From contig NZ_CP116936.1 of NCBI RefSeq assembly GCF_028475105.1, forward strand, positions 2,727,501 through 2,791,500: a stretch of DNA of 64,000 nucleotides, given 5' to 3'. Source of the DNA: Micromonospora sp. LH3U1 (GTDB taxonomy: Bacteria > Actinomycetota > Actinomycetes > Mycobacteriales > Micromonosporaceae). The notes beneath the pieces were generated by a model, which ran no database searches, was not told the origin of the DNA, and saw nothing but the letters and a program-made list of their open reading frames with translations. Shown one piece after another: positions 1-10,897 of this stretch (positions are counted from its first letter, which is position 1; each line of letters starts with the position of its first letter). Position numbers and translations under genes: made by a program.

Positions 1-731
<731 letters not shown>

Positions 732-735
<4 letters not shown>

Positions 736-830
736 ACGCGCGCAGCGAGGGCACCGGAACGACACGCGGTTGTAGCGGGGCGACGGTGGTGCAACGCCGC
801 CCGGTCCGGGACGGGCGGGTGGCCCGATGA
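732..830 (+). CDS. Putative 32-aa coupled mini-ORF between tlyA and nadK
   Basis: GTG at 732 overlaps the tlyA stop (GTGA), and the TGA at 828-830 overlaps the nadK ATG (ATGA). The frame stays open across the whole gap. The predicted peptide is Arg-rich (it starts VNARSEGTG) and resembles no family I know. Its value may be only to carry ribosomes from tlyA to nadK. Seen: the overlaps at both ends. Inferred: translation. A second mini-ORF with the same double-overlap design lies at 10802-10897. Confidence 0.35.
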
Positions 831-1711
831 GCCGGACCGCGCTGCTGGTGACCCACACCGGCCGTCGACGCAGCACGGAGCACGCCCGGTCGGTCGCCGC
901 CGACCTGATTGCCGCGGGTTTCGAGGTACGGGTGGTCGCCGACGAGGCCGACGACCTGGACCTGCCCGGCGTGGTGCCGGTCGCCGGCCCGCAGGCCGCC
1001 GAGGGCGCCGAGATCGTCTTCGCGCTGGGTGGGGACGGCACGTTCCTGCGCGCCGCCGAGCTGGCCCGGCCGGCGAAGGTGCCGCTGCTCGGCATCAACC
1101 TCGGCAAGGTGGGCTTCCTGGCCGAGGCGGAGATCGACGATCTGGACATCGCGGTCCGTGACGTCGTTGGTCGTCACTACACCGTCGACGAGCGGCTCAC
1201 GCTGGATGTCACCGCCGAGTTCGACGGTGGGCCGACCATCGAGTCCTGGGCGCTCAACGAGATCAGCGTCGAGAAGGGCGAGCGGGCGCAGATGCTCGAG
1301 CTGCTCGTCGACGTGGACGGGCGGCCGTTGTCCCGTTACGGCTGCGACGGTGTCGTCTGCGCCACCCCGACCGGCTCCACCGCGTACGCGTTCTCCGGTG
1401 GCGGGCCGGTGGTCTGGCCGGAGGTGGAGGCGTTGCTGCTGGTGCCGATCAGCGCGCACGCGTTGTTCAGCCGCCCGTTGGTCACGGCCCCGACGTCCAC
1501 CTTCGTGATCACCGTCGACCCGTTCACCACCCTCGCCGTGCTCTCCTGCGACGGGCGGCGCGTCTACGACCTCCCACCGGGTGCCCGGGTGACGGTGCGT
1601 CGGGGTGCCCTGCCGGTGCGCATCGTGCGGCTGCGCCCCCGCCCGTTCACCGATCGGCTGGTCGCCAAGTTCGGCCTCCCCGTGCACGGCTGGCGCGGCA
1701 GCCGCCGGTGA
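827..1711 (+). CDS. nadK: NAD kinase
   Basis: ATP (or polyphosphate)-NAD kinase, the only route to NADP; cytosolic. The 294-aa product has normal family length. The GGDGT motif is at residues 68-72, the NE motif at 144-145, and TPTGSTAYAFSGGGP at 180-194. The C-terminal beta domain ends in the LSCDG segment. The ATG at 827 overlaps the stop of the preceding mini-ORF. In many actinobacteria recN follows directly; here a protease/regulator pair separates nadK from recN by about 5 kb. Confidence 0.96.
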   Translation: MSRTALLVTHTGRRRSTEHARSVAADLIAAGFEVRVVADEADDLDLPGVVPVAGPQAAEGAEIVFALGGDGTFLRAAELARPAKVPLLGINLGKVGFLAEAEIDDLDIAVRDVVGRHYTVDERLTLDVTAEFDGGPTIESWALNEISVEKGERAQMLELLVDVDGRPLSRYGCDGVVCATPTGSTAYAFSGGGPVVWPEVEALLLVPISAHALFSRPLVTAPTSTFVITVDPFTTLAVLSCDGRRVYDLPPGARVTVRRGALPVRIVRLRPRPFTDRLVAKFGLPVHGWRGSRR

Positions 1712-1869
1712 CCGTGGGGTACACCGTCGGTGGACGTCGGTTGTCCACCTGACGACATGTCGCCGCTGCGGCGGCTGGCGACTAGTGACCTGGTGACACG
1801 CTCCGTCGCAGACTCCGATCGGCCCTCATCTACGGATGGCGGGCCTGGAGGAGTAGAGGAGCACATCGC

Positions 1870-4800
1870 ATGCACTGGTCCCCACGCTGGCTCGCCGTCG
1901 GCGCGGTCGGCGCGTTGGTGGTTGGCCTCGCCGCACCGGCGTCCGCCGACCCGCCCGCCCGGCCTACCGGCCCGAAATCGGGCACGCCCGCTCCGGGCGC
2001 CGCGCCCGTACGTCTCACGCTGATCACCGGCGACCAGGTCGACCTGGTACAGGCCGCACCTGGCCGGGTCGCCGCCACCGTCCGCCCGGGACCCGGGCGC
2101 GAGCGGATCGTGTTTCAGACCATGGAGGTCGACGGCGGGCTGCGAGTGCTTCCCAGCGACGCCCTGCCCTACGTCTCCAGCGGGGTTCTCGACGCCAACC
2201 TGTTCGACGTTCAGAAGTTGGCCGCTGACGGTTACGGCGACGCCGCGCAGGGCAACCTGCCGCTGATCGTGCGCTACCAGGAGCCGGCCGCCGGCCGGGT
2301 CCGGTCGCTCGCCGTCGCCGCGGACGCCCGCCCTCTGGAGAGCATCAACGGCGCGGCTCTGCGGGTCGGCAAGGGTGACCTTGGCGGCCTGTGGAGCACG
2401 CTCGCCGGCACGCCGACCACCCGGACCACGGCCGCCGCGCCCCGGCTGGGCGGTGGCATCGCCCGGATCTGGCTGGACGGGAAGGTCCGCCCGACGCTGG
2501 AGCACAGCGTGCCGCAGATCGGCGCCCCGGAGGCCTGGGCGGCCGGCCGGGACGGCAGTGGCGTGACGGTGGCCGTCCTGGACACCGGCGTCGACGCCAC
2601 CCATCCCGACCTGGCCGGACGGATCGCCGAGGCGCGGGACTTCTCCGACAGCGGCAGCGCCCGTGACGGGCATGGCCATGGCACGCACGTCGCGGCCACC
2701 ATCGCCGGCAGTGGCAACGCGTCCGCCGGGCTGCGCAAGGGTGTCGCGCCCGGCGCGCGGCTGCTGGTCGGCAAGGTGCTCGACGACGGCGGCTCCGGCT
2801 ATGACTCGTCCATCATCGCCGGCATGGAGTGGGCCGCCCACTCCGGCGCGAAGGTCGTCAGCATGAGCCTCGGCGGCGACCCGACCGACGGCACCGACCC
2901 GATGAGCCAGGCCGTCAACGACCTGACCGCGGAGACTGGCGCGCTCTTCGTGGTCGCCGCCGGCAACGCGGGCGAGGCGCGTACCGTCGGTTCGCCGGGC
3001 GCGGCCGCGGCGGCGCTCACCGTCGGCGCGGTGGACCGCGACGACAACCTGGCGGAGTTCTCCAGCCGTGGTCCGCGGCTCGGCGACAACGGCCTCAAGC
3101 CGGAGATCACCGCCCCGGGCGTCGGCATCGTCGCCGCGCGGGCCGCCGGGACCACCATGGGTACGCCGGTGGGCGACGCCTACACGACCGCGTCCGGGAC
3201 CTCGATGGCCACCCCGCACGTGGCCGGCGCTGCGGCGATCCTCGCCCAGGAACACCCGGACTGGACCGCCGGGACGCTCAAGGACGCGCTGGTGAGCACC
3301 ACGAAGGCCAACCCGGCGCTGACCGTCTTCGAGCAGGGCGGCGGCCGGGTCGACGTGGCTCGGGCGCTCAAGCAGCAGGTGTACGCCTCGGCCACCGCTG
3401 ACTTCGGACGGATCCAGACCGGCGCCGCGCCGGTCGAGCGGACCGTGACGTACACCAACGGCACGAAGGTCGCGCAGACCCTGCGGCCGGCTCTGGAGCT
3501 GCGCAATCTGGACAGCGGCGCGGCCGAGACCGACGGGGTGGCGGTCGCCTCCGGCGCGGTGACCGTGCCGGCGGGCGGAAGCGTCGCCGTGCCGCTGCGT
3601 GCCGACCCGGCGAAGCTGGCCCGGGGCCCGCACGGTGGCTGGCTGGTGGCGACCGGTACGGACGGCGTCACCGTGCGCACGCCGGTCGGGCTCACCGTCA
3701 GCGGCCCGTTGCGCCAGGTCACCATCAAGGTGTTGGACCGGCAGGGTCAGTTGACCCTCACGCCGGGGTTGACCCTCTTCGGCGAGCAGACCGAGTCGGA
3801 CTATTGGGGCCCGTGGCCGGGCGAGGGCACCCTCCAGGTCGAGGAGGGCACGTACATGGTGACCGCGATGATCCAGCACGGCGTTCCCCTGGACGAGCAG
3901 TTGACCCAGGCCGTCGAGCCAGAGCTGGTCGTCGACCGGGACCTGACCGTGGTACTCGACGCGCGCAAGGGCACACCGGTGCGGATCGAGACGCCGAAGC
4001 CCAGCGAGCAGCGGGCCACGCTCAGCTACTACGTGCACCGGGTGTTGGCCAACGGCCGGCAGATCGACCACGGCGTGATGGCCTACAGCACCGTCCAGCA
4101 GGTCAACGTCACGCCGACGCGCCAGGTGCGCCAGGGTGAGTTCGAGTTCGCCTCGCGCTGGCAGCTCGTCGCACCGATGGTGGACGCGAAGATCAGCGGG
4201 GTGTCCGCTCCACTGGACATCAACCTGCTGGGTACGTCACCGGCACCGACCGGCCGGCGCAAGCTGCCGCTGGTCTGGGCCGGCACCGGGACGCCCGCCG
4301 ACCTGACCCGGGTGCGGGCGCCGCGGCGCTGCTCGCCACCGACCCGGACCGTTCCGAGGAGGAGCAGGTTGCCGCCGCCGCGGCCGCTGGCGCCGCCATG
4401 GTGCTGATCGTTCGGCCGGCGGACTTCTCGGCGTGGACGGTGTGGCGCCCGATCCGGGACCGACTGCCGATCCCGTCGATGGTGGTCGCGTACGACGACG
4501 GGCAGCGGTTGATCGCAGCGGCGCGCAAGGGCCGGGCGACGCTCGACCTGACGCTCACCGTGGACAGCCCGTACCTGTATGACGTGTGGCAGGTGTCGAA
4601 GGGCCGGGTGCCGGAGCGCATCGTGCACACCGTGACCGCGAAGAACACGGCCGAGGTGACCGCGAGCTATGGCGACACGGGTGCCGGCTGGGCCAGCGAG
4701 GAGCGGTTCGGCTGGCGTCCGTGGCAGGAGTACTCCTGGAACGACGACCAGCGCATGGTCCGCACCGGCACCACCCGGCAGGAGTTCGTCAGTGCCGGGG

Positions 4801-5588
4801 ACAACTGGTGGCAGCACCGGGTCCAGCACAAGCTCATGTTCATGCAGTGGGGGCAGTTGGCCGGCGGTCTGACCGAGGAGCCCCGGCGCTACGACGCCGA
4901 CGACCGGGAGACCGAGACCTGGCACTCCCCGGTGATCCGACCGGCCGTACCGGCCAGCGGCGGGGCGCCCGTGCCCACCCGTACCGGGGACACCCTCGAC
5001 GTGCGGGTCGCCGAGTTCGTCGACGCCGAGGGGCACTACAGCCTGGCCGGCGACAGTGAGGAGTCGGACACCGTCGAGGCTCGGCTCAGCCGCAACGGGC
5101 AGCAGATCGCTGACCTGTCCAGCGGGTGGGCTCCGGTGCCCACCACGGCGCAGCGGGCCCGCTACCGGCTGGACCTGACCACGAAGCGGTCCTCGGAGGA
5201 GTGGCGCTACGCCACCCGGACCGACACGGCCTGGGAGTTCACCTCGGCCCGACCGACGGGCGACGCCAAGCCGTTGTCGCTGCTGCAGGTGGACTACCGG
5301 GTGCCGGCCGACCTGCTCGGCACGGTACGCGGCAACCGCCCGCACCAGGTGGGGCTGACCCTGCGTCAGCCGGCCGGTGTGTCCGCGCCGACCGGCACCA
5401 GCGTCCGTGCGCAGGTCTCCTTCGACGGAGGCGTCACCTGGCGGAACGCGCCGACCAAGGGGTCGGGCACCCGATACACCGCAACCGTGCCGGCCGGGCG
5501 CGGAACGGTGTCGCTGCGGGTGCACGCCGCCGACCGGGCCGGGAACACCATCGACCAGACGGTGCTCCAGGCGTACGGGCTGCGCTGA
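1870..5588 (+). pseudogene. Secreted S8 (subtilisin-like) serine peptidase with an internal frameshift
   Basis: This is one gene of about 1240 codons read in two frames. A Sec signal peptide covers residues 1-26 (cut near ASA-DPP). The catalytic triad is complete: Asp238 (VAVLDTGVD), His273 (GHGHGTHV) and Ser445 (SGTSMATPH), with oxyanion Asn366 (AAGNAGE). A long beta-rich C-terminal region follows. The first frame runs from 1870 into a short nonsense tail ending at 4407. From about 4320 homology-like sequence continues in another frame to 5588. Adding one G to the GGG run at 4316-4318 restores a continuous reading (R-G-A-A-A-L-L-A-T-D). The protease domain lies wholly before the break, so a shortened enzyme might still be active. 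The ATG has an AGGAG site just upstream. Two hairpins follow the gene. The break could be a sequencing error. Confidence 0.85.
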
Positions 5589-5595
5589 TCCGGCT

Positions 5596-5622
5596 GGGCG
5601 GGGCGGCCAGGCCGTCCCGCCC
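5596..5622. terminator. Hairpin terminator after the S8 peptidase gene
   Basis: An 11-bp GC-rich stem (5596-5606 with 5612-5622, one G-U pair) has a 5-nt loop. It lies between the convergent peptidase and LuxR-type genes and could serve both directions. There is no U-tract, which is usual in high-GC actinobacteria. Confidence 0.6.
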
Positions 5623-5631
5623 GCTCGTCGA

Positions 5632-5661
5632 GGGGTCCACCGTTTTCCGGCGGTGGGCCCC
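5632..5661. terminator. Second hairpin in the same convergent gap
   Basis: The stem GGGGTCCACCG (5632-5642) pairs with CGGTGGGCCCC (5651-5661) around an 8-nt loop containing TTTT. It probably terminates the LuxR-type gene from the other strand. Confidence 0.55.
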
Positions 5662-5668
5662 TTCGGCG

Positions 5669-6688
5669 TCAGAGCCAGCCGCGTCGGGCGACCTGGAACG
5701 CCAGCCCGGGCCGGGTGTCCACGCCCGCGGCGTCCATCAGGTCGGCGATCCGCCGTTGCACGGTCCGCCGGCTCACGCCGAGCTGAGAGGCGATGGACTT
5801 GTCCGGTACGCCGGCCACGAACAGCGACAGCAGCCGCGCCTCGTCGGCGTCCGGCTGGTAAGCGTCACTCGGGTGGTCCTCGGGGTCCGGCCGCCGGCTC
5901 TCAGCCGCCGGAACGGCGAGGGGGTCGTCGAGTCGCAGCCGGGTGGACACCCGCCAGTGACTCTCGAAGAGGGCGAGCAGCGCGTCGAGCAGTTGACTGC
6001 GGCCGATCACGGCGGCGCTGGGTTCACCGCCGTCGCGGTCGGGCACCAACGGGCAGATGGCGGTGCGGGCGTCCACGATGGCCAGTCGGACCGGCAGCCG
6101 GTCCAGGACCCGGGCCTGCTCGCCGGCGGCGACGCCCTTGGCCAGGTCGGTCAGGGCGCCCGGTTCCAGCAGCAGGTCACGCTCGTAGATGGCCCGGTAG
6201 CTCACCCCGCGGGCCAGGGCGTCGAACTCCTCGACGTTCTCCGGGCCGGCCATGGCGAGGGGGTTCGCCCGGCAGAACCAGAGCACCTCGGTACGCGCCG
6301 AATTCTGCAGATCGCGCAAACGGTCCCGGAGGACCCGGGCACCGGTGATCACCTCGACGAGGTGGTCGACGTGGTGCCGGCGTAGCCCGGACCGGTACTC
6401 CTCGGCCAGTTGGGTGACCCGGCGGCGGGCCGCCTCCAGGTCCTCCTGGCGACGCAGCAGCGCCCCGCCGAGGGCGACGTCCGGGGCGGTCGGGTGCAGT
6501 GGCCCATCGGGGTCGGTGTCGGTGGGCTGCACCAAACCCTTGGCGCGCAGGGCCTCGACCTGGGCGACGACCTGCTCACGGGGGCGTTGCAGACGAGCGA
6601 CCAGGTCGTCGACGCGCGCCACCGTGAGCTGGAGCAGGCAGCGGTAGAGCTCCTCTTCAGCCGAGGTCAGGCCAATCACGTCCAACAC
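5669..6688 (-). CDS. LuxR-type HTH regulator with TrmB-like N-terminal domain
   Basis: This 339-aa regulator has an N-terminal winged-helix stretch of TrmB type (residues about 5-60, LTSAEEELYRCLL). A middle segment (about 110-255) resembles effector domains of this actinobacterial family. A C-terminal LuxR/GerE DNA-binding helix-turn-helix follows (about 275-335, ending in KSIASQLGVSRRTVQRRI). It starts at GTG with TACAGT 8 nt upstream, so the mRNA is probably leaderless. It converges on the S8 peptidase gene, and such regulators often sit beside secreted subtilases, so regulation of the protease is plausible but not shown. Confidence 0.85.
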   Translation of the reverse strand: MLDVIGLTSAEEELYRCLLQLTVARVDDLVARLQRPREQVVAQVEALRAKGLVQPTDTDPDGPLHPTAPDVALGGALLRRQEDLEAARRRVTQLAEEYRSGLRRHHVDHLVEVITGARVLRDRLRDLQNSARTEVLWFCRANPLAMAGPENVEEFDALARGVSYRAIYERDLLLEPGALTDLAKGVAAGEQARVLDRLPVRLAIVDARTAICPLVPDRDGGEPSAAVIGRSQLLDALLALFESHWRVSTRLRLDDPLAVPAAESRRPDPEDHPSDAYQPDADEARLLSLFVAGVPDKSIASQLGVSRRTVQRRIADLMDAAGVDTRPGLAFQVARRGWL

Positions 6689-6763
6689 GGGGCAGAACTG
6701 TACGTCGGCCGGGTGCCGGCCGCATCCGGGCCCGTCGGCTGGTCAACTGTCGGGCCTCGCGTC

Positions 6764-6769
6764 TACTGT
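6764..6769 (+). promoter_or_regulatory. -10 element (TACTGT) of recN, leaderless
   Basis: TACTGT ends 8 nt before GTG 6778. This spacing fits a transcript that begins at the start codon and favours 6778 over the in-frame GTG at 6772. Confidence 0.5.
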
Positions 6770-6777
6770 CGGTGGCT

Positions 6778-8535
6778 GTGCTGGAAGAGCTGCGCATCAC
6801 CGGACTGGGCGTCATCGACGACACCACGCTGCCGTTGACCGGCGGGATGAACGTCATCACCGGCGAGACCGGTGCCGGCAAGACGATGGTGGTCACCGGC
6901 CTCGGCCTGCTCTTCGGCGGCCGGGCCGACGCCGGGAGGGTCCGCGCCCAACCCGGCCGGGCGGTCGTGGAGGGGCGGCTGCGCCTGTCCGGGCGGGTCG
7001 CCGACGCGGTGCACGCCCGGATCACCGAGGCCGGTGGCGAGCCCGACGAGGACGGCACGGTGCTGCTGAGCCGCACGGTGACGGTGGAGGGGCGGTCACG
7101 CGCCCACGTCGGCGGTCGGAGCATGCCGGTGTCGATGCTCGGTGAGGTCGGCGAGCAGGCGGTGGCCGTGCACGGCCAGTCCGACCAGCTGCGGCTGCTG
7201 CGTCCGGCCGAGCAGCGGGCCGCACTGGACCGGTTCGCCGGCCCGGCGCACGAGAAGCTGCTCGACGCGCTGCGTGAGGCGTACACCGGGTGGCGGCGGG
7301 TGGTCGACGACCTGGCCGACCGGCGGCGCAACGCCCGCGAGCGCAACCAGGAGGCCGACCTGCTGCGGCTCGGCCTCGACGAGATCACCCGCGTCGATCC
7401 GCAGCCCGGTGAGGACGACGAGCTGAAGACCGAGGCGCAGCGGCTGGAGCACGCCGAGGGCCTGCGGACGGCCGCGCAGATCGCCCAGCAGTGCGTGGCG
7501 GGCGGCGCGGAGGCCGCCGACGAGGCACCCGACGCGGCGGTGCTGCTCGGCACCGCCCGGCGGACGCTGGAGGCGCAGGCCGGCACCGACCCGGCGCTGG
7601 GTGAGCTGGCGGCCCGCCTGGAGGAGGCTGCCACGCTGGTCACCGACGTGTCGGCGGAGCTGTCGTCGTACCTGGCGACGCTCGACGCGGACCCGGCCCG
7701 GTTGCAGCACGTCTACGAGCGGCGGGCGGCACTGCGCGCCCTGACTCGCAAGTACGCCGACGACGTCGACGGCGTGATCGCCTGGGCTGATCGGGCTCGC
7801 ACCCGACTGTCCGACCTGGACATGTCCGACGATCTGGTCGACGAGTTGGAGCGGGAGGGTCAGCGGCTCGCCGTCGAGGTGACCGACCTGGCTGGGCGGG
7901 TGTCGGCCTCCCGGCAGGAGGCGGCGGTCCGCTTCGCCGACCAGGTCACCGTCGAGTTGGCCGGGTTGGCCATGCCGCACGCGCGGATCGAGGTGGCGGT
8001 GCTGCCCCGCCCGGCCGGGCGTGCCGAGCCGACGCTGTCGGTCAACGGCGTCGAGGTGGGTGTCACCTCCGACGGTGGCGACGAGGTGGAGCTGCGGTTG
8101 CTGGCCCACCCGGGCGCGCCGTCGTTGCCGTTGCAACGCGGCGCCTCCGGCGGTGAGTTGTCCCGGGTGATGCTCGCCATCGAGGTGGTCTTCGCGGGCT
8201 CGGGCGGTCCGCCGACGTTGGTCTTCGACGAGGTCGACGCGGGGGTCGGTGGTCAGGCGGCGGTGGAGATCGGCCGGCGGTTGGCTCGGCTGGCCCGCAG
8301 TCACCAGGTGCTGGTCGTCACGCACCTGCCGCAGGTGGCCGCGTTCGCCGACCGGCATCTGGTGGTGGCGAAGGACACGGGCGGCGCGGTGACGACCAGC
8401 GGGGTGCGGGTCGTGGAGGACACCGAGCGGGCCCGGGAGTTGGCCCGGATGCTGGCAGGTTTGCCCGATTCGGATCTGGGTATCGCCCACGCTGAGGAGC
8501 TTCTGGCAGTGGCCGCCAAGGAAAGGCGGTTGTGA
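6778..8535 (+). CDS. recN: DNA repair protein RecN
   Basis: SMC-like ATPase acting in double-strand break repair; 585 aa. Walker A GETGAGKT is at residues 29-36. A long coiled-coil middle carries many Arg/Glu/Ala heptads. The signature block is ASGGELSRVMLAIE and Walker B is TLVFDEVDAGVGG, followed by VLVVTHLPQVAAFAD. The start at 6778 (MLEELRI) is chosen from the -10 spacing and from the usual RecN N terminus; GTG 6772 would add two residues. Confidence 0.95.
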   Translation: MLEELRITGLGVIDDTTLPLTGGMNVITGETGAGKTMVVTGLGLLFGGRADAGRVRAQPGRAVVEGRLRLSGRVADAVHARITEAGGEPDEDGTVLLSRTVTVEGRSRAHVGGRSMPVSMLGEVGEQAVAVHGQSDQLRLLRPAEQRAALDRFAGPAHEKLLDALREAYTGWRRVVDDLADRRRNARERNQEADLLRLGLDEITRVDPQPGEDDELKTEAQRLEHAEGLRTAAQIAQQCVAGGAEAADEAPDAAVLLGTARRTLEAQAGTDPALGELAARLEEAATLVTDVSAELSSYLATLDADPARLQHVYERRAALRALTRKYADDVDGVIAWADRARTRLSDLDMSDDLVDELEREGQRLAVEVTDLAGRVSASRQEAAVRFADQVTVELAGLAMPHARIEVAVLPRPAGRAEPTLSVNGVEVGVTSDGGDEVELRLLAHPGAPSLPLQRGASGGELSRVMLAIEVVFAGSGGPPTLVFDEVDAGVGGQAAVEIGRRLARLARSHQVLVVTHLPQVAAFADRHLVVAKDTGGAVTTSGVRVVEDTERARELARMLAGLPDSDLGIAHAEELLAVAAKERRL

Positions 8536-8654
8536 CGCCGCGTATTGTGAGCGCAAGCACACCGGCTTGTGCCGACGTGTGCTTCCCTGGGTAGGCGGCC
8601 CTGCTCAGGCATGTCGCGACAGAAAAGCCTGCCTCACATGCCAGGATGGTCACG

Positions 8655-9833
8655 ATGCGTCTACCCACGTTGCGCCGGAATCGGAACTCCGAACCGGGCA
8701 GAGTCCTCGGCACCGCGCGCCTTGATCGCCGGACGAAACGCCTGGTCGGTCGGCTGCGCCCTGGTGACATCGCGGTCATCGACCACGTCGACCTGGACCG
8801 GGTGGCGGCCGACTCGTTGGTCGCTGTCGGTGTCGCGGCGGTGCTCAATGCCAAGCCCTCGGTCTCCGGCCGTTACCCGAACCTCGGCCCGGAGGTGTTG
8901 ATCGCCGCCGGGATTCCGCTCCTCGACGACCTCGGGGAGGGCGTCTTCGAGCAGATCCGCGAGGGCGATCATGTACGCATCGAGGGCAACACGGTCTTCT
9001 CCGGTGACGAGCCGGTGGCCCACGGCAGCCTGCAGGACGCCGAGTCGGTCGCCAAGGCGATGGCCGACGCCCGGGAGGGTCTGTCGGTGCAGTTGGAGGC
9101 TTTCGCCGCCAACACGATGGACTACCTGCGCCAGGAGCGCGACCTGCTGCTCGACGGTGTGGGCGTGCCGGACATCGAGACCCAGATGCAGGGTCGGCAC
9201 TGCCTGATCGTGGTGCGCGGCTACGACTACAAGGCCGACCTGGACGTGCTGCGCCCGTACATCCGGGAGTTCAAGCCGGTGCTCATCGGTGTCGACGGGG
9301 GCGCGGACGCGCTGGTCGAGGCCGGGTACACCCCCGACATGATCATCGGTGACATGGATTCGGTCACCGACGACGTGCTGCGCTGCGGCGCCGAGGTGAT
9401 CGTGCACGCGTACCCGGACGGACGGGCGCCCGGCCTGCCCCGGGTCAACGGCCTCGGTGTGCCGGCGATTCTCTTCCCGGCCGCGGCGACCAGCGAGGAC
9501 CTGGCCATGCTGCTCGCCGACGAGAAGGGCGCGTCGCTGCTGGTCGCGGTCGGCACCCACGCCACGCTTGTCGAGTTTCTCGACAAGGGTCGCGGCGGGA
9601 TGGCCTCGACGTTCCTGACCCGGCTGAAGGTCGGCGGCAAGTTGGTCGACGCCAAGGGTGTGAGCAGGCTCTACCGGCAGAGCATCTCCGGTTCCTCGTT
9701 GCTGTTGCTGGTGCTGTCGGCGATCGCGGCGATGGCGTCCGCGGTGGCCGTTTCGACCGTCGGGAAGGCGTACCTGGGTGTGGTCGCCGAGTGGTGGGAC
9801 AATTTTGTGTTCCAGCTGTACCGGCTTTTCTAG
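8655..9833 (+). CDS. steA: Cytokinetic ring protein SteA
   Basis: This 392-aa protein matches the SteA family, first characterised in Corynebacterium, where SteA and SteB act together at the septum to promote peptidoglycan hydrolysis and cell separation. Conserved stretches are GDIAVIDHVDLDR, SGRYPNLGPEVL and VDGGADALVEAGYTPDMIIGDMDS (read in parts). The GDMDS part is a thiamin-pyrophosphokinase-like nucleotide-binding feature. One transmembrane helix lies at residues about 345-370. ATG 8655 is preferred over ATG 8646 because CAGGAT (8642-8647) stands 7 nt before it, as in leaderless genes. steB follows after 27 bp. Confidence 0.88.
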   Translation: MRLPTLRRNRNSEPGRVLGTARLDRRTKRLVGRLRPGDIAVIDHVDLDRVAADSLVAVGVAAVLNAKPSVSGRYPNLGPEVLIAAGIPLLDDLGEGVFEQIREGDHVRIEGNTVFSGDEPVAHGSLQDAESVAKAMADAREGLSVQLEAFAANTMDYLRQERDLLLDGVGVPDIETQMQGRHCLIVVRGYDYKADLDVLRPYIREFKPVLIGVDGGADALVEAGYTPDMIIGDMDSVTDDVLRCGAEVIVHAYPDGRAPGLPRVNGLGVPAILFPAAATSEDLAMLLADEKGASLLVAVGTHATLVEFLDKGRGGMASTFLTRLKVGGKLVDAKGVSRLYRQSISGSSLLLLVLSAIAAMASAVAVSTVGKAYLGVVAEWWDNFVFQLYRLF

Positions 9834-9860
9834 TTCCCGACCGATCAAGAGGCTGCAAGC

Positions 9861-10805
9861 GTGATCAACTTCCGCTACCACGTGGTGTCCCTCACCGCGG
9901 TCTTCCTGGCTCTGGCGATCGGCCTGGTGGTCGGCACAGCCGCCCTCAACGGCCCGGTCGCTGACTCGCTCAAGGAGCAGGTCACCGGGCTGCGCAAGGA
10001 CAACCAGCAGTGGCGTCAGCAGGTCAACAGCATGGAGAAGCAGCTCGCGCTGGAGGAGGAGTTCGCCGAGCAGGTGTCCCAGGTCGTCCTTCCGGGCACC
10101 CTCACCGGGCGTCGCGTGCTGGTGCTCAGCCTGCCCAACGGGCGCGACCACACCGAGGGCGTGCTCAAGAAGATCCAGCAAGCCGGGGCGACCATCACCG
10201 GCCGGGTCGATCTGCAGGACAAGTTCATCAACCCGGACAACAACTCCAACCTGCTGGAGTTGGCCGTCACCGCCGCCCGCCCGACCGCGCAGACCACCGG
10301 CCTGCCTGGCAACGGGCACGGCGTGGAGACCTCCAGCGCGCTGCTGGCCAGCGTCCTGCTGGACCGGGCGCAGGGCGCCGCGCCGGTCAGCGACGCCGAT
10401 CGGCGGGCCGTGCTCGCCGCGTACAACAACGCCGGCTACCTGACCACCGACAACAACAAGGTCACCGGATCCGCCGAGGCGGTCGTCGTGGTCAGTGGGC
10501 AACCGTACGTCGACAAGGACTCCGACAAGCGGGACGAGTCGGTCGTCAAGATCGCCGAGCAGTTCGACCGGACCGGATCGATCGTGGTGAGCGGCAACGG
10601 CTCCGTCGGCGGCAACGTGGTGGCCGTGGTGCGCGGCGACCCGGTGCTCGCCCAGACCATCTCCACGGTCGACAACGCCAACACCGTGCAGGGCCAGTTC
10701 GTCAGCAGCCTCGCCCTGGCGCAGCAGCTCACCGAAAAGAAGGCCGGCCAGTACGGCGTCGGCGACAACGCGGCCTCCGGCTTCCTGCCTAGACTGCCCC
10801 AGTGA
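9861..10805 (+). CDS. steB: SteB / MctB family protein (copper transporter MctB-like)
   Basis: This 314-aa protein belongs to the family named MctB in mycobacteria (linked to copper tolerance) and SteB in corynebacteria (septal partner of SteA). An N-terminal signal-anchor helix (about residues 8-30, VVSLTAVFLALAIGLVVGTAAL) is followed by a coiled coil (about 35-70) and an extracytoplasmic domain. The start is GTG. The genomic link to steA favours the cell-division role; the name copper transporter is inherited from one study system. Its stop overlaps GTG 10802 of a coupled mini-ORF. Confidence 0.85.
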   Translation: MINFRYHVVSLTAVFLALAIGLVVGTAALNGPVADSLKEQVTGLRKDNQQWRQQVNSMEKQLALEEEFAEQVSQVVLPGTLTGRRVLVLSLPNGRDHTEGVLKKIQQAGATITGRVDLQDKFINPDNNSNLLELAVTAARPTAQTTGLPGNGHGVETSSALLASVLLDRAQGAAPVSDADRRAVLAAYNNAGYLTTDNNKVTGSAEAVVVVSGQPYVDKDSDKRDESVVKIAEQFDRTGSIVVSGNGSVGGNVVAVVRGDPVLAQTISTVDNANTVQGQFVSSLALAQQLTEKKAGQYGVGDNAASGFLPRLPQ

Positions 10806-10897
10806 GCGAACGACGTACCCCCGTGTCCGGATCCAACAAGGCGGCACGTGAGCGAGCGCAGCGAGCGAACCTGCGGCACAGCGAGGTAGTGGCGTGA
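10802..10897 (+). CDS. Putative 31-aa coupled mini-ORF between steB and the MraY-like gene
   Basis: GTG 10802 overlaps the steB stop and the TGA at 10895-10897 overlaps the next GTG start (10894), both as GTGA. The frame is open throughout. The peptide is Arg/Ser/Glu-rich. It contains GCGAGCGCAGCGAGCG, a near-palindromic stretch that I believe recurs at Micromonosporaceae gene starts (recalled, not checked). It could be a dispersed repeat that inserted without breaking coupling. Confidence 0.3.
   Translation: MSERRTPVSGSNKAARERAQRANLRHSEVVA

Noticed and set aside
1564..4071. Long open frames opposite the S8 peptidase, pyrG, recN and other core genes
   Set aside because: In high-GC DNA the antisense frame of a real gene is often open; these have Arg/Gly/Pro-rich composition, no domains, and mirror genuine genes.
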